A DNA stretch of 51,908 nt from Caldifarciminota bacterium (GTDB lineage: Bacteria > Hydrothermota > Hydrothermia > UBA1063 > CAJXJZ01): the NCBI GenBank assembly GCA_026986775.1, contig JALSNX010000007.1, positions 1 to 51,908 of the forward strand, in the 5' to 3' direction. The stretch's first letter is position 1. Every line of letters starts with the position of its first letter. The position numbers and the translations under genes were made by a program. Positions 33,101 through 41,285 of the stretch are shown in pieces. The notes under the pieces were generated by a model. It saw nothing but the letters and a program-made list of their open reading frames with translations, ran no database searches and was not told the origin of the DNA.

Positions 33101-33358
33101 GTCTCCTCCATACCGTGCAGCTATATCTGATTCTCTTATAATTTCTTTCACCACGCCTGCAAATCTTTTAAGGGCAGAATCTCCCGTGAGGAGACCCATT
33201 GTATCGTTAATTTCTTTGAAGTTATCCAGGTCAAGAATGAGTATGCTGAAGCTGCTTCTGTATCTTTTTGCACGCTTTATTTCCTGCTCAGCGTATTCTC
33301 TCAAATACTTACGATTATAAAGCCCTGTGAGTTCGTCATAATAAAAATTTACAGGCAT
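30176..33358 (-). CDS. GGDEF diguanylate cyclase fused to AAA/STAND ATPase and TPR repeats
   Basis: A 1060-aa protein. The GGDEF domain (about 1-165) holds DLDNFK, ND, GD at 59-60, GGDEF at 84-88 and an RxxD inhibitory site at Arg75-Asp78. A STAND-type AAA_16 ATPase (about 178-430) shows Walker A GEAGIGKT (201-208) and Walker B VIFIDD (about 313-318). A winged-helix-like region follows (about 460-540), then some 12 TPRs to the C-terminus. The usual His of the GHxxGD segment is Leu56. The start at 33358 was chosen over 33415 because it matches the N-terminus of the related gene at 51518. No SD is visible. c-di-GMP synthesis gated by ligand sensing is inferred. Confidence 0.88.
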   Translation of the reverse strand: MPVNFYYDELTGLYNRKYLREYAEQEIKRAKRYRSSFSILILDLDNFKEINDTMGLLTGDSALKRFAGVVKEIIRESDIAARYGGDEFVLILPDTSYRGAYRLAERLIERVKEEKINGMPLGCSIGIATFPDDGLLWEELFEKADESLYAAKRLGKGRIGTKTSRITSLKIPLPMLIDRREERGIILTMLKQAGKLHLITGEAGIGKTRLLNFILKEKDDILLLKTSALGAIANIPFYAIRELLKGFYLSRQEIFEIIMEDLPPVLKNEFLKIVPYYSSKSETNITWHGFDKYTLYESIFRFFNMLSLKHNPVIFIDDFHWIDSESAELLYYLLRVATDLVFFATARDRELTNTKAEEIITLLGRERLYDTLHLKPFSRTSTKNMLTAILGQDVSDELVDIVFEESGGNPFFIEEITRTLYKENKLILSKKVWSLQGNEFNIPKTIEDTVKQRIKRLNAEDLNILNYLALSGKEIDPEFIAFTLKMNEGEVYDILDKLSKELILVNINDRFYQFKEGIIKEIIVKNISKGKLSIMHRTIGNAIEKFYNTRIEHYIEELAYHFREGKERHKAKLYAKKAGDKAMQMYAYEKAAQYYLWAYEAASNPQEKSELAFMIGEAYTSASEFEMALKYYLIAHNEASYRTKSDIAQKIGDAYMYLGRSKDAIDWYRKAQDEAYPEYKKYIYALDIAWEYHQNGETTKALKIVEASLPHIPEHEKTAIGTAHNILGAIYMNLGQYEKAEKHFLKSIEYREQTGDRKALAGSHNNLGILYDNMLRYDEVIKHYNIALSIYREIGYREGEAIMTYNMGLLYHAIGEFDKALKHLKESAEIFELIRSQYSLTLVYTNLAMLYEILGLYHEVMPALKKSQRIAREINHEYTIFDTTLSMFNFLGSRKKYEEARRLLPTLMKYEETYRDEPSLIYLYDSISRFYEETGELRKAYEYAIKSHEVTQKLTRDKNDRSYCINYLVFARLLGKMGQIEEAKKYIKLAEEHPYNEKVKMLPEIRQAYFMKEKGEAYLAIGLKQKAYTLLKEALKIFEKKNHIKYMEEVENILKNDLYS

Positions 33359-33401
33359 GAGAAAATTGTGGTATAAATTTCCCGAATTTCCAAAAAGTGC
33401 C

Positions 33402-33430
33402 TTAACAAAACGCAAAAAGAGTTATAAAAT
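33402..33430 (+). promoter_or_regulatory. Sigma70 promoter of the Gld-like ABC operon
   Basis: TTAACA at 33402-33407 and TAAAAT at 33425-33430 are 17 nt apart. The predicted start is near 33437, and AGGAGG lies just before the ATG at 33458. Confidence 0.6.
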
Positions 33431-33457
33431 ATAGTAACTTACACAGGAGGTATTCTC

Positions 33458-34384
33458 ATGATTCGGCTTGCTAATGTCACGAGAAGGTTTGGCGATATCG
33501 TGGCTGTCAACAATGTATCACTGTTTGTAAAGCCGGGTGAGATTGTGGGATTTCTTGGGCCCAACGGGGCTGGAAAAACTACCACCATGCGAATGATTAC
33601 AGGCTTTCTGCTTCCTGATTCAGGTGAGATAGAAGTGGGTGGAGTGGATGTATTAAACTATCCTGAGGTAGCCAAGAGAAAGGTTGGATATTTACCTGAA
33701 GACAATCCACTGTATGAGGACATGACGCCATACGAGTATCTCCAGTACGGTGCTGTTATGAGGTATGTCTCCCAGCATGAGTTTAAGAAAAGGCTCAAGG
33801 ATGTGGCAGATAAAACAGGTATAGGAGATGTCCTCACAAGGCCAATAGGCGAGCTTTCAAAAGGATACAGGCAGAGGGTGGGACTTGCACATGCACTAAT
33901 TCACGACCCTGAGGTGCTTATTCTTGATGAACCTACATCAGGACTTGACCCTTCACAGATAGTTGCCATGAGGGAACTTATAAAGGAACTTTCAAAGGAG
34001 AAAACGGTGGTTCTTTCCACACATATAATGCAGGAAGCACAGCATATAAGCGATAAGATAGTGATAATAAATAAAGGAAAAATTGTAGCAGAAGGCAGTC
34101 CGGAAGAACTTGAAAAGATGGCAAAAGGTGAACACATGGTGCATGTGGTTACCAAAAACCGTGGGTTTGAAAAGGTCCTGAGTTCTTCAGGTATTGACAT
34201 ACTTGAAATAAGAGAAAAAGACGGTGAAACAGAATTTTTGGTGGCATCTGAAGATAAAAAGGATTTAAGAGAATATATATTCAACCTTGCAAAAAAGAAT
34301 AATGTAACACTACTTGAAATGTGGAAAGAGCGGGTGTCTCTTGAGGAGATATTCCTTAAGTTAACACAGGAGGAAGAGCCATGA
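33458..34384 (+). CDS. ABC transporter ATP-binding protein, GldA-like
   Basis: A 308-aa ATPase of the ABC-2 exporter class with Walker A GPNGAGKTTT, a Q-loop, the signature ELSKGYRQRVGLA, Walker B VLILDEPTSGLDP and the switch His in STHIMQEA. A C-terminal extension (about 215-305) is typical of GldA/NatA-type ATPases. It overlaps the permease gene by 4 nt. With the following permease, GldG-like and DUF4340 genes it forms a complete module resembling GldAFG of gliding Bacteroidetes, though such modules are also widespread in non-gliders. Confidence 0.93.
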   Translation: MIRLANVTRRFGDIVAVNNVSLFVKPGEIVGFLGPNGAGKTTTMRMITGFLLPDSGEIEVGGVDVLNYPEVAKRKVGYLPEDNPLYEDMTPYEYLQYGAVMRYVSQHEFKKRLKDVADKTGIGDVLTRPIGELSKGYRQRVGLAHALIHDPEVLILDEPTSGLDPSQIVAMRELIKELSKEKTVVLSTHIMQEAQHISDKIVIINKGKIVAEGSPEELEKMAKGEHMVHVVTKNRGFEKVLSSSGIDILEIREKDGETEFLVASEDKKDLREYIFNLAKKNNVTLLEMWKERVSLEEIFLKLTQEEEP

Positions 34385-35088
34385 AGAGATTTCCAACTGC
34401 CATTAGAGACCTTAACCTATCACTTTATTCTCCAATGGCTTACATATTCATGGTGGTATTCAGTGGCCTTTTGCTCTTTCTATTTTACAGGGGTTTTTTC
34501 GTTGTTGGCGAGGCTTCAATGCGGTTTATGTTCTCTCTGCTCCCATGGTTCTTTATCATCTTTGTCCCGGCTATCACCATGAAGAGTTTTGCTGAGGAAC
34601 AGAAAACAGGAACACTTGAGGTACTTTTGACCTATCCTGCATCATCAGGAAAGATTGTTTTTGAAAAGTTTCTTTCCTCCTTTCTTCTTCTGTGTATTTC
34701 GCTTGCTTTTACTCTAATTGTGCCGTTGACCCTGTTTATAATAGGGTCACCTGATACAGGAGAAATCATAAGTGGCTATATAGGTGCTTTGCTTCTTGGT
34801 GGAGCCTATGTTTCCATCGGAGTTTTTGCCTCATCACTTTCCAGAAATCAGGTTATCAGTTTTATTCTTGGAGTTATTTTTTCCTTTGTGCTATTCTTTC
34901 TTGGTAGGCCAATATTTACCATGGGGCTTTCCAGCTCACTTGCTTCTTTCCTATCCTATCTTTCACTTGGCTCTCACTACGATGCTATGGTGCGCGGCCT
35001 TATTGATACAAGGGATGTTGTGTACTACATTTCAGTGATATTCATCTTCCTTTATGCCACATATTATTTGCTGGAAAAAAGGAGATAG
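34381..35088 (+). CDS. ABC-2 type permease, GldF-like
   Basis: A 235-aa integral membrane protein with six predicted helices. Between the first and second lies the FVPAITMKSFAEEQKTGTLEVLLTYPAS segment (only part quoted: SFAEEQKTGTLEVLLTYP), a hallmark of GldF/NosY-like ABC-2 permeases. It pairs with the preceding ATPase, overlapping it by 4 nt. The substrate is unknown. Confidence 0.92.
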   Translation: MKRFPTAIRDLNLSLYSPMAYIFMVVFSGLLLFLFYRGFFVVGEASMRFMFSLLPWFFIIFVPAITMKSFAEEQKTGTLEVLLTYPASSGKIVFEKFLSSFLLLCISLAFTLIVPLTLFIIGSPDTGEIISGYIGALLLGGAYVSIGVFASSLSRNQVISFILGVIFSFVLFFLGRPIFTMGLSSSLASFLSYLSLGSHYDAMVRGLIDTRDVVYYISVIFIFLYATYYLLEKRR

Positions 35089-35091
35089 ATC

Positions 35092-36573
35092 ATGAGAAGA
35101 GTTAGCATTCTTGATCTTATATATTTTGTGGTACTTGTATTTGTTATAAACTTTGTTTCTGCGGCTTTTTACACGAGGATTGATCTGACAGAGAATAAAA
35201 AATACACACTTTCCAATTCAACAAGGAAGGTGCTTAAAGAACTTGATGATATTGTCCGCATAAAAGTCTATGTTTCTTCAAAGCTTCCAGCAGAATTATT
35301 ACCCATCAAGCAGGATGTTATGGATATTCTTGAAGAATACCGACAGAACAGCCATGGAAAGATAAAAATAGAGGTTATTGACCCCTCAAAATCAAAAGAA
35401 CTGGAGATGGAGGCATCTGCAAGTGGTGTTACCCCTGTTCAGATGAACGTTTACGAGAAGGATCAGCTTAAGGTTATAAGAGGATACTTTGGGATAGTGC
35501 TTTCCTACAAAGATAGAAAGGAGACGATACCTTTTGTAAAAAGTGCTGCCAATCTTGAGTATGAAATTACCTATAGACTTGTCAGACTTGAGCGTGGAAA
35601 GAACATGAAGGTAGGACTGTTATTCCCTTCCGGTATTAAGGTCAATGAAAAGTATTCCAGTTTAATGGATGTATTGAAGAAGACATATAACGTTGTAATT
35701 GTACCTGATACACAGTTTATCCCTGTAGATGTACTGATTGCGGGTGATATAGGAAAATATCAGGACACAACGATATCCATTCTCAAAAAGTATATAGAGG
35801 AAGATGTACCGACAATCATAATGGCTTCTGGTATAGATTTGCCAGAAAATTCCCTGTTTGGACGCACACTTCCGGATGATAGGTTCTCTCCGTTTAAAAA
35901 GTATGGTTTTGAGATTAAAAGAAACGTGGTGATGGACCGTTCCTGTGAACTTGCTCCATTTAAAGCACAGTTTTTCGTTGTTGAAAGGCCTTATTATCCC
36001 TGGTTGAGGATACTACCACAGAATATGAATAAAGACTTTAAGTCTCTTAAGGGTATCAAGATGTTGATGCTTCCATGGGCAAGCAGTGTTGACACCTTTA
36101 AGAAAGATAATGTCAAATTTACCCCTCTTTTTACAACTACAGAATATGCATGGGAAGATACGCTGGGGATGATACTCAGCCCGGATTACATCACCATTCC
36201 TAAGGATAAAAATTCATTTAAAAGGTTTCTTCTTGGTGTTAATATTGAGGGAAAACTTGATAATGACAAAAATTTCCGTATTACAGTAATTGGAAACTCT
36301 CGCTTTGTTGAAGACAGATTCGTGGGTGTTTATACTTCAAATCTTGTATTTCTGGCAAATCTTGTGGACTATTACGCACTTGGTGGTGGGCTCAGTGATA
36401 TTAGAATCAAACAGGATCTTATAAGGCCCATAAAGCCTCTGTCAGATAGACAGAGACTTCTGGTAAGATACACAAATATACTTGGAGTGCCACTTATTAT
36501 TGTGCTCTTTGGTATAGTTTACAACATTAGGAGAAAAAGAAGACTCCTGAGAGTAAAGGAGGAATTGAGATGA
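35092..36573 (+). CDS. GldG-like ABC auxiliary protein (PF09822)
   Basis: A 493-aa protein with one membrane helix at each end (about 9-27 and 462-480) and a large extracytoplasmic domain. The start matches the ABC_transp_aux family: FYTRIDLTENKKYTLSNSTR, then VRIKVYVSSKLP, then DVMDILEEYRQ. It is translated 3 nt after the permease gene. In Flavobacterium GldG is required for gliding, but the biochemical role of the family is unresolved. Confidence 0.88.
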   Translation: MRRVSILDLIYFVVLVFVINFVSAAFYTRIDLTENKKYTLSNSTRKVLKELDDIVRIKVYVSSKLPAELLPIKQDVMDILEEYRQNSHGKIKIEVIDPSKSKELEMEASASGVTPVQMNVYEKDQLKVIRGYFGIVLSYKDRKETIPFVKSAANLEYEITYRLVRLERGKNMKVGLLFPSGIKVNEKYSSLMDVLKKTYNVVIVPDTQFIPVDVLIAGDIGKYQDTTISILKKYIEEDVPTIIMASGIDLPENSLFGRTLPDDRFSPFKKYGFEIKRNVVMDRSCELAPFKAQFFVVERPYYPWLRILPQNMNKDFKSLKGIKMLMLPWASSVDTFKKDNVKFTPLFTTTEYAWEDTLGMILSPDYITIPKDKNSFKRFLLGVNIEGKLDNDKNFRITVIGNSRFVEDRFVGVYTSNLVFLANLVDYYALGGGLSDIRIKQDLIRPIKPLSDRQRLLVRYTNILGVPLIIVLFGIVYNIRRKRRLLRVKEELR

Positions 36574-37484
36574 AAGGAAAATGGAATTTGAGAATAGGTA
36601 TTCTGTTGTTTCTTTTGGTGTTTGGTATATATGTGAGGTTTCATAGAAGGAGTGCGTCGTATATAAAACGTTACAGGCTGCTGAATATACCTGATTCAAC
36701 GCATATTGTTGAGTTTGACATTATAAAATCAGGTGACACAATTCGTTTGAATAAAAAGACGAATAGATGGAGCGTATCGCTTGAAGGAAGGAAACTGCCT
36801 GCAAATGCAAATAAAATTGAAAATCTTGCCTCCAAATTAGCGGAAGCAAAGTATCAAATAGCTGGATTAAATACGAAAGATTTAAAAGAGTATGGTATAA
36901 GTGATAGTGCTTCAACCATTTTAACTATTAAGACAGACAGAGGTGAGACTAAAACGCTGATTATCGGTAAAAGAGGACCCACCTACAGTTCTTTTTACTT
37001 TGTTTTCCCGGATAAAAAGAAGGTTTATCTTCTTCTTGGAGTTGCACCCTATATTGTTTCCACGGAGGCTGAGGCTTACAGGGACAAGAATGTAGTTAAT
37101 CTGAAAGTGGATGACATTAAGAGTTTCACTCTTATTTCAGACAGGGATACTCTGAGGATTACCCGGATGGGCGATAGTTTAAAATCGGATCCACCCAGAG
37201 ATACAGCAACTATAAAAGCCACATTGAACCGTGCAAGAGTGCTTACTGCATTTGGTTTTGCTGATGAACTTCCTGATTCTATCACTGGTATTAAGTCTTC
37301 CAACAAAAAGATTGTTTTCATAACGCAACAGGATGATACCATTAAAATAACAGTGGGCAAGAAGGGAAAACATGCCCTTTATGTAGCTTCCAGTAAAAGA
37401 CCGGGTGAAGTTTTTAAAGTATACCTCAGCTGGTTTGATGAAGTATTGAAAAAGGCTGGTATGTTGACCAGCTCTCGTAGTTAA
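36570..37484 (+). CDS. DUF4340 protein of the Gld-like ABC module
   Basis: A 304-aa protein with an N-terminal membrane helix (about 7-23) and a soluble extracytoplasmic part of DUF4340 type: WSVSLEGRKLPANANKIENL, LKEYGISDSASTI, IGKRGPTYSSFYFV. It overlaps the GldG-like gene by 4 nt and ends the operon. DUF4340 genes regularly accompany GldG-like genes in bacteria; the function is unknown. Confidence 0.85.
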   Translation: MKGKWNLRIGILLFLLVFGIYVRFHRRSASYIKRYRLLNIPDSTHIVEFDIIKSGDTIRLNKKTNRWSVSLEGRKLPANANKIENLASKLAEAKYQIAGLNTKDLKEYGISDSASTILTIKTDRGETKTLIIGKRGPTYSSFYFVFPDKKKVYLLLGVAPYIVSTEAEAYRDKNVVNLKVDDIKSFTLISDRDTLRITRMGDSLKSDPPRDTATIKATLNRARVLTAFGFADELPDSITGIKSSNKKIVFITQQDDTIKITVGKKGKHALYVASSKRPGEVFKVYLSWFDEVLKKAGMLTSSRS

Positions 37485-37492
37485 AACATAAT
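37464..37492 (+). promoter_or_regulatory. Sigma70 promoter of the sugar-modification pair
   Basis: TTGACC (37464-37469) lies inside the end of the DUF4340 gene and CATAAT (37487-37492) follows after 17 nt. The predicted start is near 37499; an SD (AAGGAG) precedes the ATG at 37518. Confidence 0.65.
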
Positions 37493-37517
37493 ACTAAGTG
37501 TACAAGGAGAAAATGTT

Positions 37518-38528
37518 ATGAACATACTTCTCATAGGTAGTGGAGGCTGGGGATTCAATCATTTGAGAGCACTTGCCTCAAACAGCGAAATCAAGAAAAT
37601 ATTTGTGGCTGACCTTTCTGATGACATGCTTAAACGAGCCCGAAAAGAGGTGCCCTCTGCAATTGTAACGAAGGATTACAGAGAGTATATTGAAGAGGCG
37701 GACGGTGTAATAATTGCCACACCTGCAGAAACACATGTAAAGATCTCTTTAGATGTGCTTGAGTCCAAAAAGCCATTGCTTGTTGAGAAACCCCTTGCAC
37801 TGAAAACCACTGAAGCGCTTCTGGTTTACGAAAAAGCTAAAGATGCGGGAGTCCCACTACTTGTGGGACATCTTTTGCTATATCATCCGGCTGTGATTAA
37901 GGTTAAGGAACTTCTTGAAAGAGGTGAAGTGGGAAAGCCTTACTATATTTACTTTCAGAGATTAAATCTTGGCAAGATAAGAAGGTTTGAGAATGTTATG
38001 TGGAGTCTTGCGCCGCATGATATTTCTATAGCTTTATACCTTTTGAATAGGAAAGTAACAGCAGTAAGGGGATATGGTAAGAGTTTCATACAGAAAGACA
38101 GGGAAATAGAGGATGTTGCCTTTCTGGATATAGAGTTTGAAGATGGAAGTATGGCCCATATACATGTCTCGTGGCTTGACCCGCACAAAGTCAGACTCAT
38201 GAAGCTTGTTGGTTCTGAGAAGATGGTGGTATTTGATGATATGGCTCAGGAAGAAAAGATTAAGGTGTACAACAAGGGTGTAAACTGGGACATCTATGGT
38301 TCAGACTTTCCATATTCACCGAGTGTTGCTGTGCGATATGGTGATATTTTCTCACCAAGAATAAAAAATGCAGAGCCTTTAAAAGAGGAGCATAGAGATT
38401 TTATTGAATGTATAAAAACAGGTAAGGAGCCTGTGTCTTCAGGTAAACTTGCAGTTGAAATAACGAGGATCCTTGAAAATGCAGAAAAATCCATGAAAAA
38501 AGGAGGGGAAAGAATTGAGCTCAGATAA
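37518..38528 (+). CDS. Gfo/Idh/MocA family sugar oxidoreductase (WlbA-like)
   Basis: A 336-aa NAD-dependent dehydrogenase with an N-terminal Rossmann fold ([13 protein letters not shown]) and the family motif VEKPLAL with its catalytic Lys (about residue 94). A C-terminal alpha/beta domain contains [12 protein letters not shown] (the usual H-D pair). It overlaps an acyltransferase gene by 14 nt. This pairing matches UDP-GlcNAc(3NAc)A pathways, where WlbA/WbpB oxidises the 3-position before amination and acetylation; the aminotransferase is not adjacent. It is probably used for surface-polysaccharide sugars. Confidence 0.86.
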   Translation: MNILLIGSGGWGFNHLRALASNSEIKKIFVADLSDDMLKRARKEVPSAIVTKDYREYIEEADGVIIATPAETHVKISLDVLESKKPLLVEKPLALKTTEALLVYEKAKDAGVPLLVGHLLLYHPAVIKVKELLERGEVGKPYYIYFQRLNLGKIRRFENVMWSLAPHDISIALYLLNRKVTAVRGYGKSFIQKDREIEDVAFLDIEFEDGSMAHIHVSWLDPHKVRLMKLVGSEKMVVFDDMAQEEKIKVYNKGVNWDIYGSDFPYSPSVAVRYGDIFSPRIKNAEPLKEEHRDFIECIKTGKEPVSSGKLAVEITRILENAEKSMKKGGERIELR

Positions 38529-39279
38529 ATATATACATGAAAAGGCCAAAATAGGGAAAGATTTTGTCGCAGGTCGCAATGTCATAATAGAGGAAGATGT
38601 GGTTATTGGAGATGATGTTTATGTTGGGCATAATGTAATAATAAAAAAGGGGACAATCATAGGAAACGGCGTAAAGATAGAAGATAATACTGTTTTAGGA
38701 AGGATGCCCATTAAATCCAAAATTTCAGCAACCACTCAGGAAAAAGAGCTTCCACCATTAAAAATAGGAGATGAAGTAAGAATTGGTAGCCTTGTGGTCA
38801 TTTACAGAGGAGCTGTAATAGGCAACAATGTTTTCGTGGCAGACCTTGCAAGTGTGAGAGAAGACGTGGAAATCGGGGAGTATACTGTTGTTGGTCGTGG
38901 TGTTACAGTTGAGAACAGAGTTAAAATAGGAAAGTACTGTAAACTTGAAACAGAAGCCTATATTACAGCCATTTCTGTAATTGAAGACTACTGCTTTATA
39001 GCACCTGAGGTAACCTTTACCAATGATAATTTCCTCGGAAGAACGGAGGAGAGATTTAAATACCATAAGGGAGTGCATGTTAAGAAAGGTGCAAGAATAG
39101 GAGCAAATGCCACGTTTTTGCCCGGAATAGTCGTTGGAGAAGACGCTCTGGTGGCGGCAGGGTCCGTTGTTACAAGGGACGTTCCCCAAAAAACCATTGT
39201 TATGGGCGTTCCTGCAAGGCCTGTAAGGAACGTGCCAGAGGAACAGCTTCTGATCAATCAGACTTATTACAAGGGATAA
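38515..39279 (+). CDS. Left-handed beta-helix N-acyltransferase (WbpD-like)
   Basis: A 254-aa hexapeptide-repeat protein. Repeated [I/V]G-x-x-[V/A] units run through the whole sequence ([35 protein letters not shown]), followed by [10 protein letters not shown] and the coenzyme-A site region [20 protein letters not shown], then GVPARPVR. The start is a TTG at 38515 preceded by AGGAGGGG, inside the dehydrogenase gene. Its neighbour suggests N-acetylation of a 3-amino-sugar nucleotide. The C-terminal extension is typical for WbpD/QdtC relatives. Confidence 0.86.
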   Translation: MSSDKYIHEKAKIGKDFVAGRNVIIEEDVVIGDDVYVGHNVIIKKGTIIGNGVKIEDNTVLGRMPIKSKISATTQEKELPPLKIGDEVRIGSLVVIYRGAVIGNNVFVADLASVREDVEIGEYTVVGRGVTVENRVKIGKYCKLETEAYITAISVIEDYCFIAPEVTFTNDNFLGRTEERFKYHKGVHVKKGARIGANATFLPGIVVGEDALVAAGSVVTRDVPQKTIVMGVPARPVRNVPEEQLLINQTYYKG

Positions 39280-39340
39280 GTTAAGGTCTTTTGTATACAT
39301 ACTTGACGGTTCAAAGGAGGGGGTGTAACTCTATATTGTT

Positions 39341-39928
39341 ATGAGAATAAAAAAATACGTGTTTGTTTTAGTTATTCTTCTCCTCTCCTGCAGTGGTGCC
39401 ACATTGAAGTATTCTCACAGGCCCTACGCTAAAATTACTGCTGCAAAATCCCTTATTATAAATTTCAAAGGAGCCTATTTAAATCCAGACTCCGGCAAAG
39501 TTTCTCTGTCTATTTTAGGAACACGTCCAGGTTTTGAATCCTTTTTCGGCATGAAGTTTGATACCTTCTTCACTCGCAGTTTGAGGGTTGAACTGGATTC
39601 AGTTGAAAACTGGAAGATAGACGAAAGCTCACCTCTTCTGCTCAAATTTGTGGTTGACAGGTTCATTCTGACTTACAGAATTGATGATATAGGAGAGCAG
39701 CCCAATGGAATAAGGTACGAGTACGTATTTGACTGTGATATTGAGGGACGTGGCATAATGAGAACTTCTGAAGGATTGCTTGAAATTCCTGTGAGGGGCA
39801 AAAGACATTCCAGATGGTTTCTGTATCTATGGGGTGCATGGCAACCAACACTGCAGGATGAACTTGATATAATGTTCTCTCAAATAGCTGAAGAACTTGT
39901 AAAGGGTGTGTCTGCACGTATAAGGTAG
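39341..39928 (+). CDS. Hypothetical lipoprotein
   Basis: A 195-aa protein with a lipobox ending at Cys17 (LLLSC) and a mixed alpha/beta body with no motif I recognise. The size and position of a strand-rich region after the lipobox recall LptE/DUF-type lipoproteins of the outer membrane, but the similarity is only in outline. AGGAGG lies 20 nt before the ATG, too far for normal spacing, and the closer GTG and TTG codons run into stops at once, so the ATG at 39341 stands. Its stop lies 4 nt from that of the convergent SAM enzyme gene. Confidence 0.7.
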   Translation: MRIKKYVFVLVILLLSCSGATLKYSHRPYAKITAAKSLIINFKGAYLNPDSGKVSLSILGTRPGFESFFGMKFDTFFTRSLRVELDSVENWKIDESSPLLLKFVVDRFILTYRIDDIGEQPNGIRYEYVFDCDIEGRGIMRTSEGLLEIPVRGKRHSRWFLYLWGAWQPTLQDELDIMFSQIAEELVKGVSARIR

Positions 39929-39932
39929 AGTT

Positions 39933-40712
39933 TTATTGTTGAGGTATAGTACAGAGGAGAGGAGTAAGAGGGGATATGTTGTATTTTTTAGCGAAGTTGT
40001 TTTCCCTCAATGCAATTTCAAGAAAACCTGAAGAGCCACAGTAAATAAAGGGGGTCTCAAAAGGTGCATAACCGAAAGAGGGGAATTTGTCTTTAATAAT
40101 TAGATTTTTGATGCGGAGTTCAGAGATACTGTTAATATGATCGCAGGGTATACTGGTAATTGCATTGCCGAATCTGTCTATATGAATGATAATTCCCTGA
40201 TATGTATAGTCATCTATTTTCTGGGGTTTCCACCACTCAATAATTGTAGGATTTTTCTCCCTTACTCCAAGATTGTGGGGAGACTCACCTCTTGAGAGCA
40301 ATCCCCCTATTGGTGCAAATACATCCCTGCCATGAAATGTGGAGGAAATTTGTCCAAGTAACTCAAACTTTGTAAACCTGAAGGTTTCTCCTTCTTTAAA
40401 GAATGGGCTTAACAGTCCATTATCGGGGGCAACAAAGGTGTAATTATTGTACAGTGTTATAAGGACAGACCTTTCTGTGCCAACCCCGGGGTCCACCACA
40501 GCTATGAAGATGCTTCCTTCAGGAAAGTATTTGTATGAAGTATGAAGTATAAATGAAGCCTCAAGCACACTGAAGGCCGTTATGTTATGAGTGAGGTCAA
40601 TGACAACTGTATAGGGATTATACCTGAGTATAACCCCGTGCATAATGCCCGTATAATGGGAAGCACCGAAATCCGTAAGTAGAACTACAATATTTTTACT
40701 CTTTCTTTCCAC
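39933..40712 (-). CDS. SAM hydroxide adenosyltransferase (SAM hydrolase, DUF62)
   Basis: A 259-aa protein of the duf62/fluorinase fold, which splits S-adenosylmethionine into adenosine and methionine. Motifs: LLTDFG, VVDPGVGTER, APDNGLL, STFHGRDVFAP and DRFGNAITSI, all in the expected order. It overlaps the DUF1232 gene by 17 nt. The family is common in archaea and thermophilic bacteria. Its physiological purpose remains unsettled. Confidence 0.92.
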   Translation of the reverse strand: MERKSKNIVVLLTDFGASHYTGIMHGVILRYNPYTVVIDLTHNITAFSVLEASFILHTSYKYFPEGSIFIAVVDPGVGTERSVLITLYNNYTFVAPDNGLLSPFFKEGETFRFTKFELLGQISSTFHGRDVFAPIGGLLSRGESPHNLGVREKNPTIIEWWKPQKIDDYTYQGIIIHIDRFGNAITSIPCDHINSISELRIKNLIIKDKFPSFGYAPFETPFIYCGSSGFLEIALRENNFAKKYNISPLTPLLCTIPQQ

Positions 40713-41229
40713 TCTGCAACATAAGTTCTGCGAATCTTAGTGCCTTCTGCTCCAGGTTTCCTCCTATTGTAACGAGTAAATTCTTAACCTTCTGTGCGTA
40801 GATATGGATATTCTTTATAACTTCAGGGTCTCCAGGCCAGTTGTCCAGTAGAACCTCAAGTTCAGTATCTGCAAAGAGCGAGTCCAGAACATAAAGAGTT
40901 ATCAGTATGTCGTCCAGGTATCCAATTGCCCCCGTGAGTATTTCAGGCAGTATATCCGTTGGAAGAATCCAGTAAGTTATAACGGCTCCAAGGACAATTT
41001 TCTTTTTAGTATCCACCCGCGCGTCTCGCATCAATCTTGTTAAATGGACAAACAGGTCAGGTGCAAGAAGTATGATATCAACACCGTTTTTTCCAAAACG
41101 CTCTTCTACTTTATGAAGCTTTTTTCTGATGCTTTCTCTTAGTTTCTTATAGTATCCACCTGTAGCTTCTTCATCAATATATTTTATCTCTTCCTCGCTG
41201 ACCTCAACTGTTCTGTTTTCCTCATGCAT
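40696..41229 (-). CDS. YkvA/DUF1232 domain membrane protein
   Basis: A 177-aa protein. After a charged helical N-terminus (about 1-75) comes the DUF1232 block, about residues 90-130: VLGAVITYWILPTDILPE followed by GAIGYLDDILI. The C-terminal helix region is charged. The start at 41229 was chosen over 41259 because AAGGAGC at 41236-41242 is well placed. The longer frame would begin inside the terminator hairpin of the upstream unit. Function unknown. Confidence 0.82.
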   Translation of the reverse strand: MHEENRTVEVSEEEIKYIDEEATGGYYKKLRESIRKKLHKVEERFGKNGVDIILLAPDLFVHLTRLMRDARVDTKKKIVLGAVITYWILPTDILPEILTGAIGYLDDILITLYVLDSLFADTELEVLLDNWPGDPEVIKNIHIYAQKVKNLLVTIGGNLEQKALRFAELMLQSGKKE

Positions 41230-41242
41230 TCTTATGCTCCTT

Positions 41243-41270
41243 AAAAGAAAAGGGGGCAAAAGCCCCCTTT
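41243..41270 (-). terminator. Rho-independent terminator of the pilin/secreted-protein unit
   Basis: A perfect 9-bp stem (41249-41257 with 41262-41270, five G-C pairs plus one C-G) and a 4-nt loop are followed on the minus strand by TTTTCTTTT. It lies 15 nt after the stop of the gene ending at 41286 and just before the SD of the DUF1232 gene. Confidence 0.85.
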
Positions 41271-41285
41271 GTCAAGTGTGATGTA

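Noticed and set aside
33358-33415. Longer N-terminus for the GGDEF fusion starting at 33415
   Set aside because: The extra 19 residues have no counterpart in the related GGDEF gene at 51518 and would overlap the promoter region of the divergent ABC operon.
38758-39300. 180-codon minus-strand frame
   Set aside because: Antisense to the acyltransferase gene whose hexapeptide repeats are unmistakable.
39303-39337. TTGACG and TATATT before the 39341 lipoprotein gene
   Set aside because: The spacing is 23 nt, outside the range for sigma70, and no better -10 is present at 16-18 nt.
41270-41275. TTGACA on the minus strand before the DUF1232 gene
   Set aside because: No -10 hexamer lies at 16-18 nt because the terminator hairpin occupies the spacer, so it was not called a promoter.
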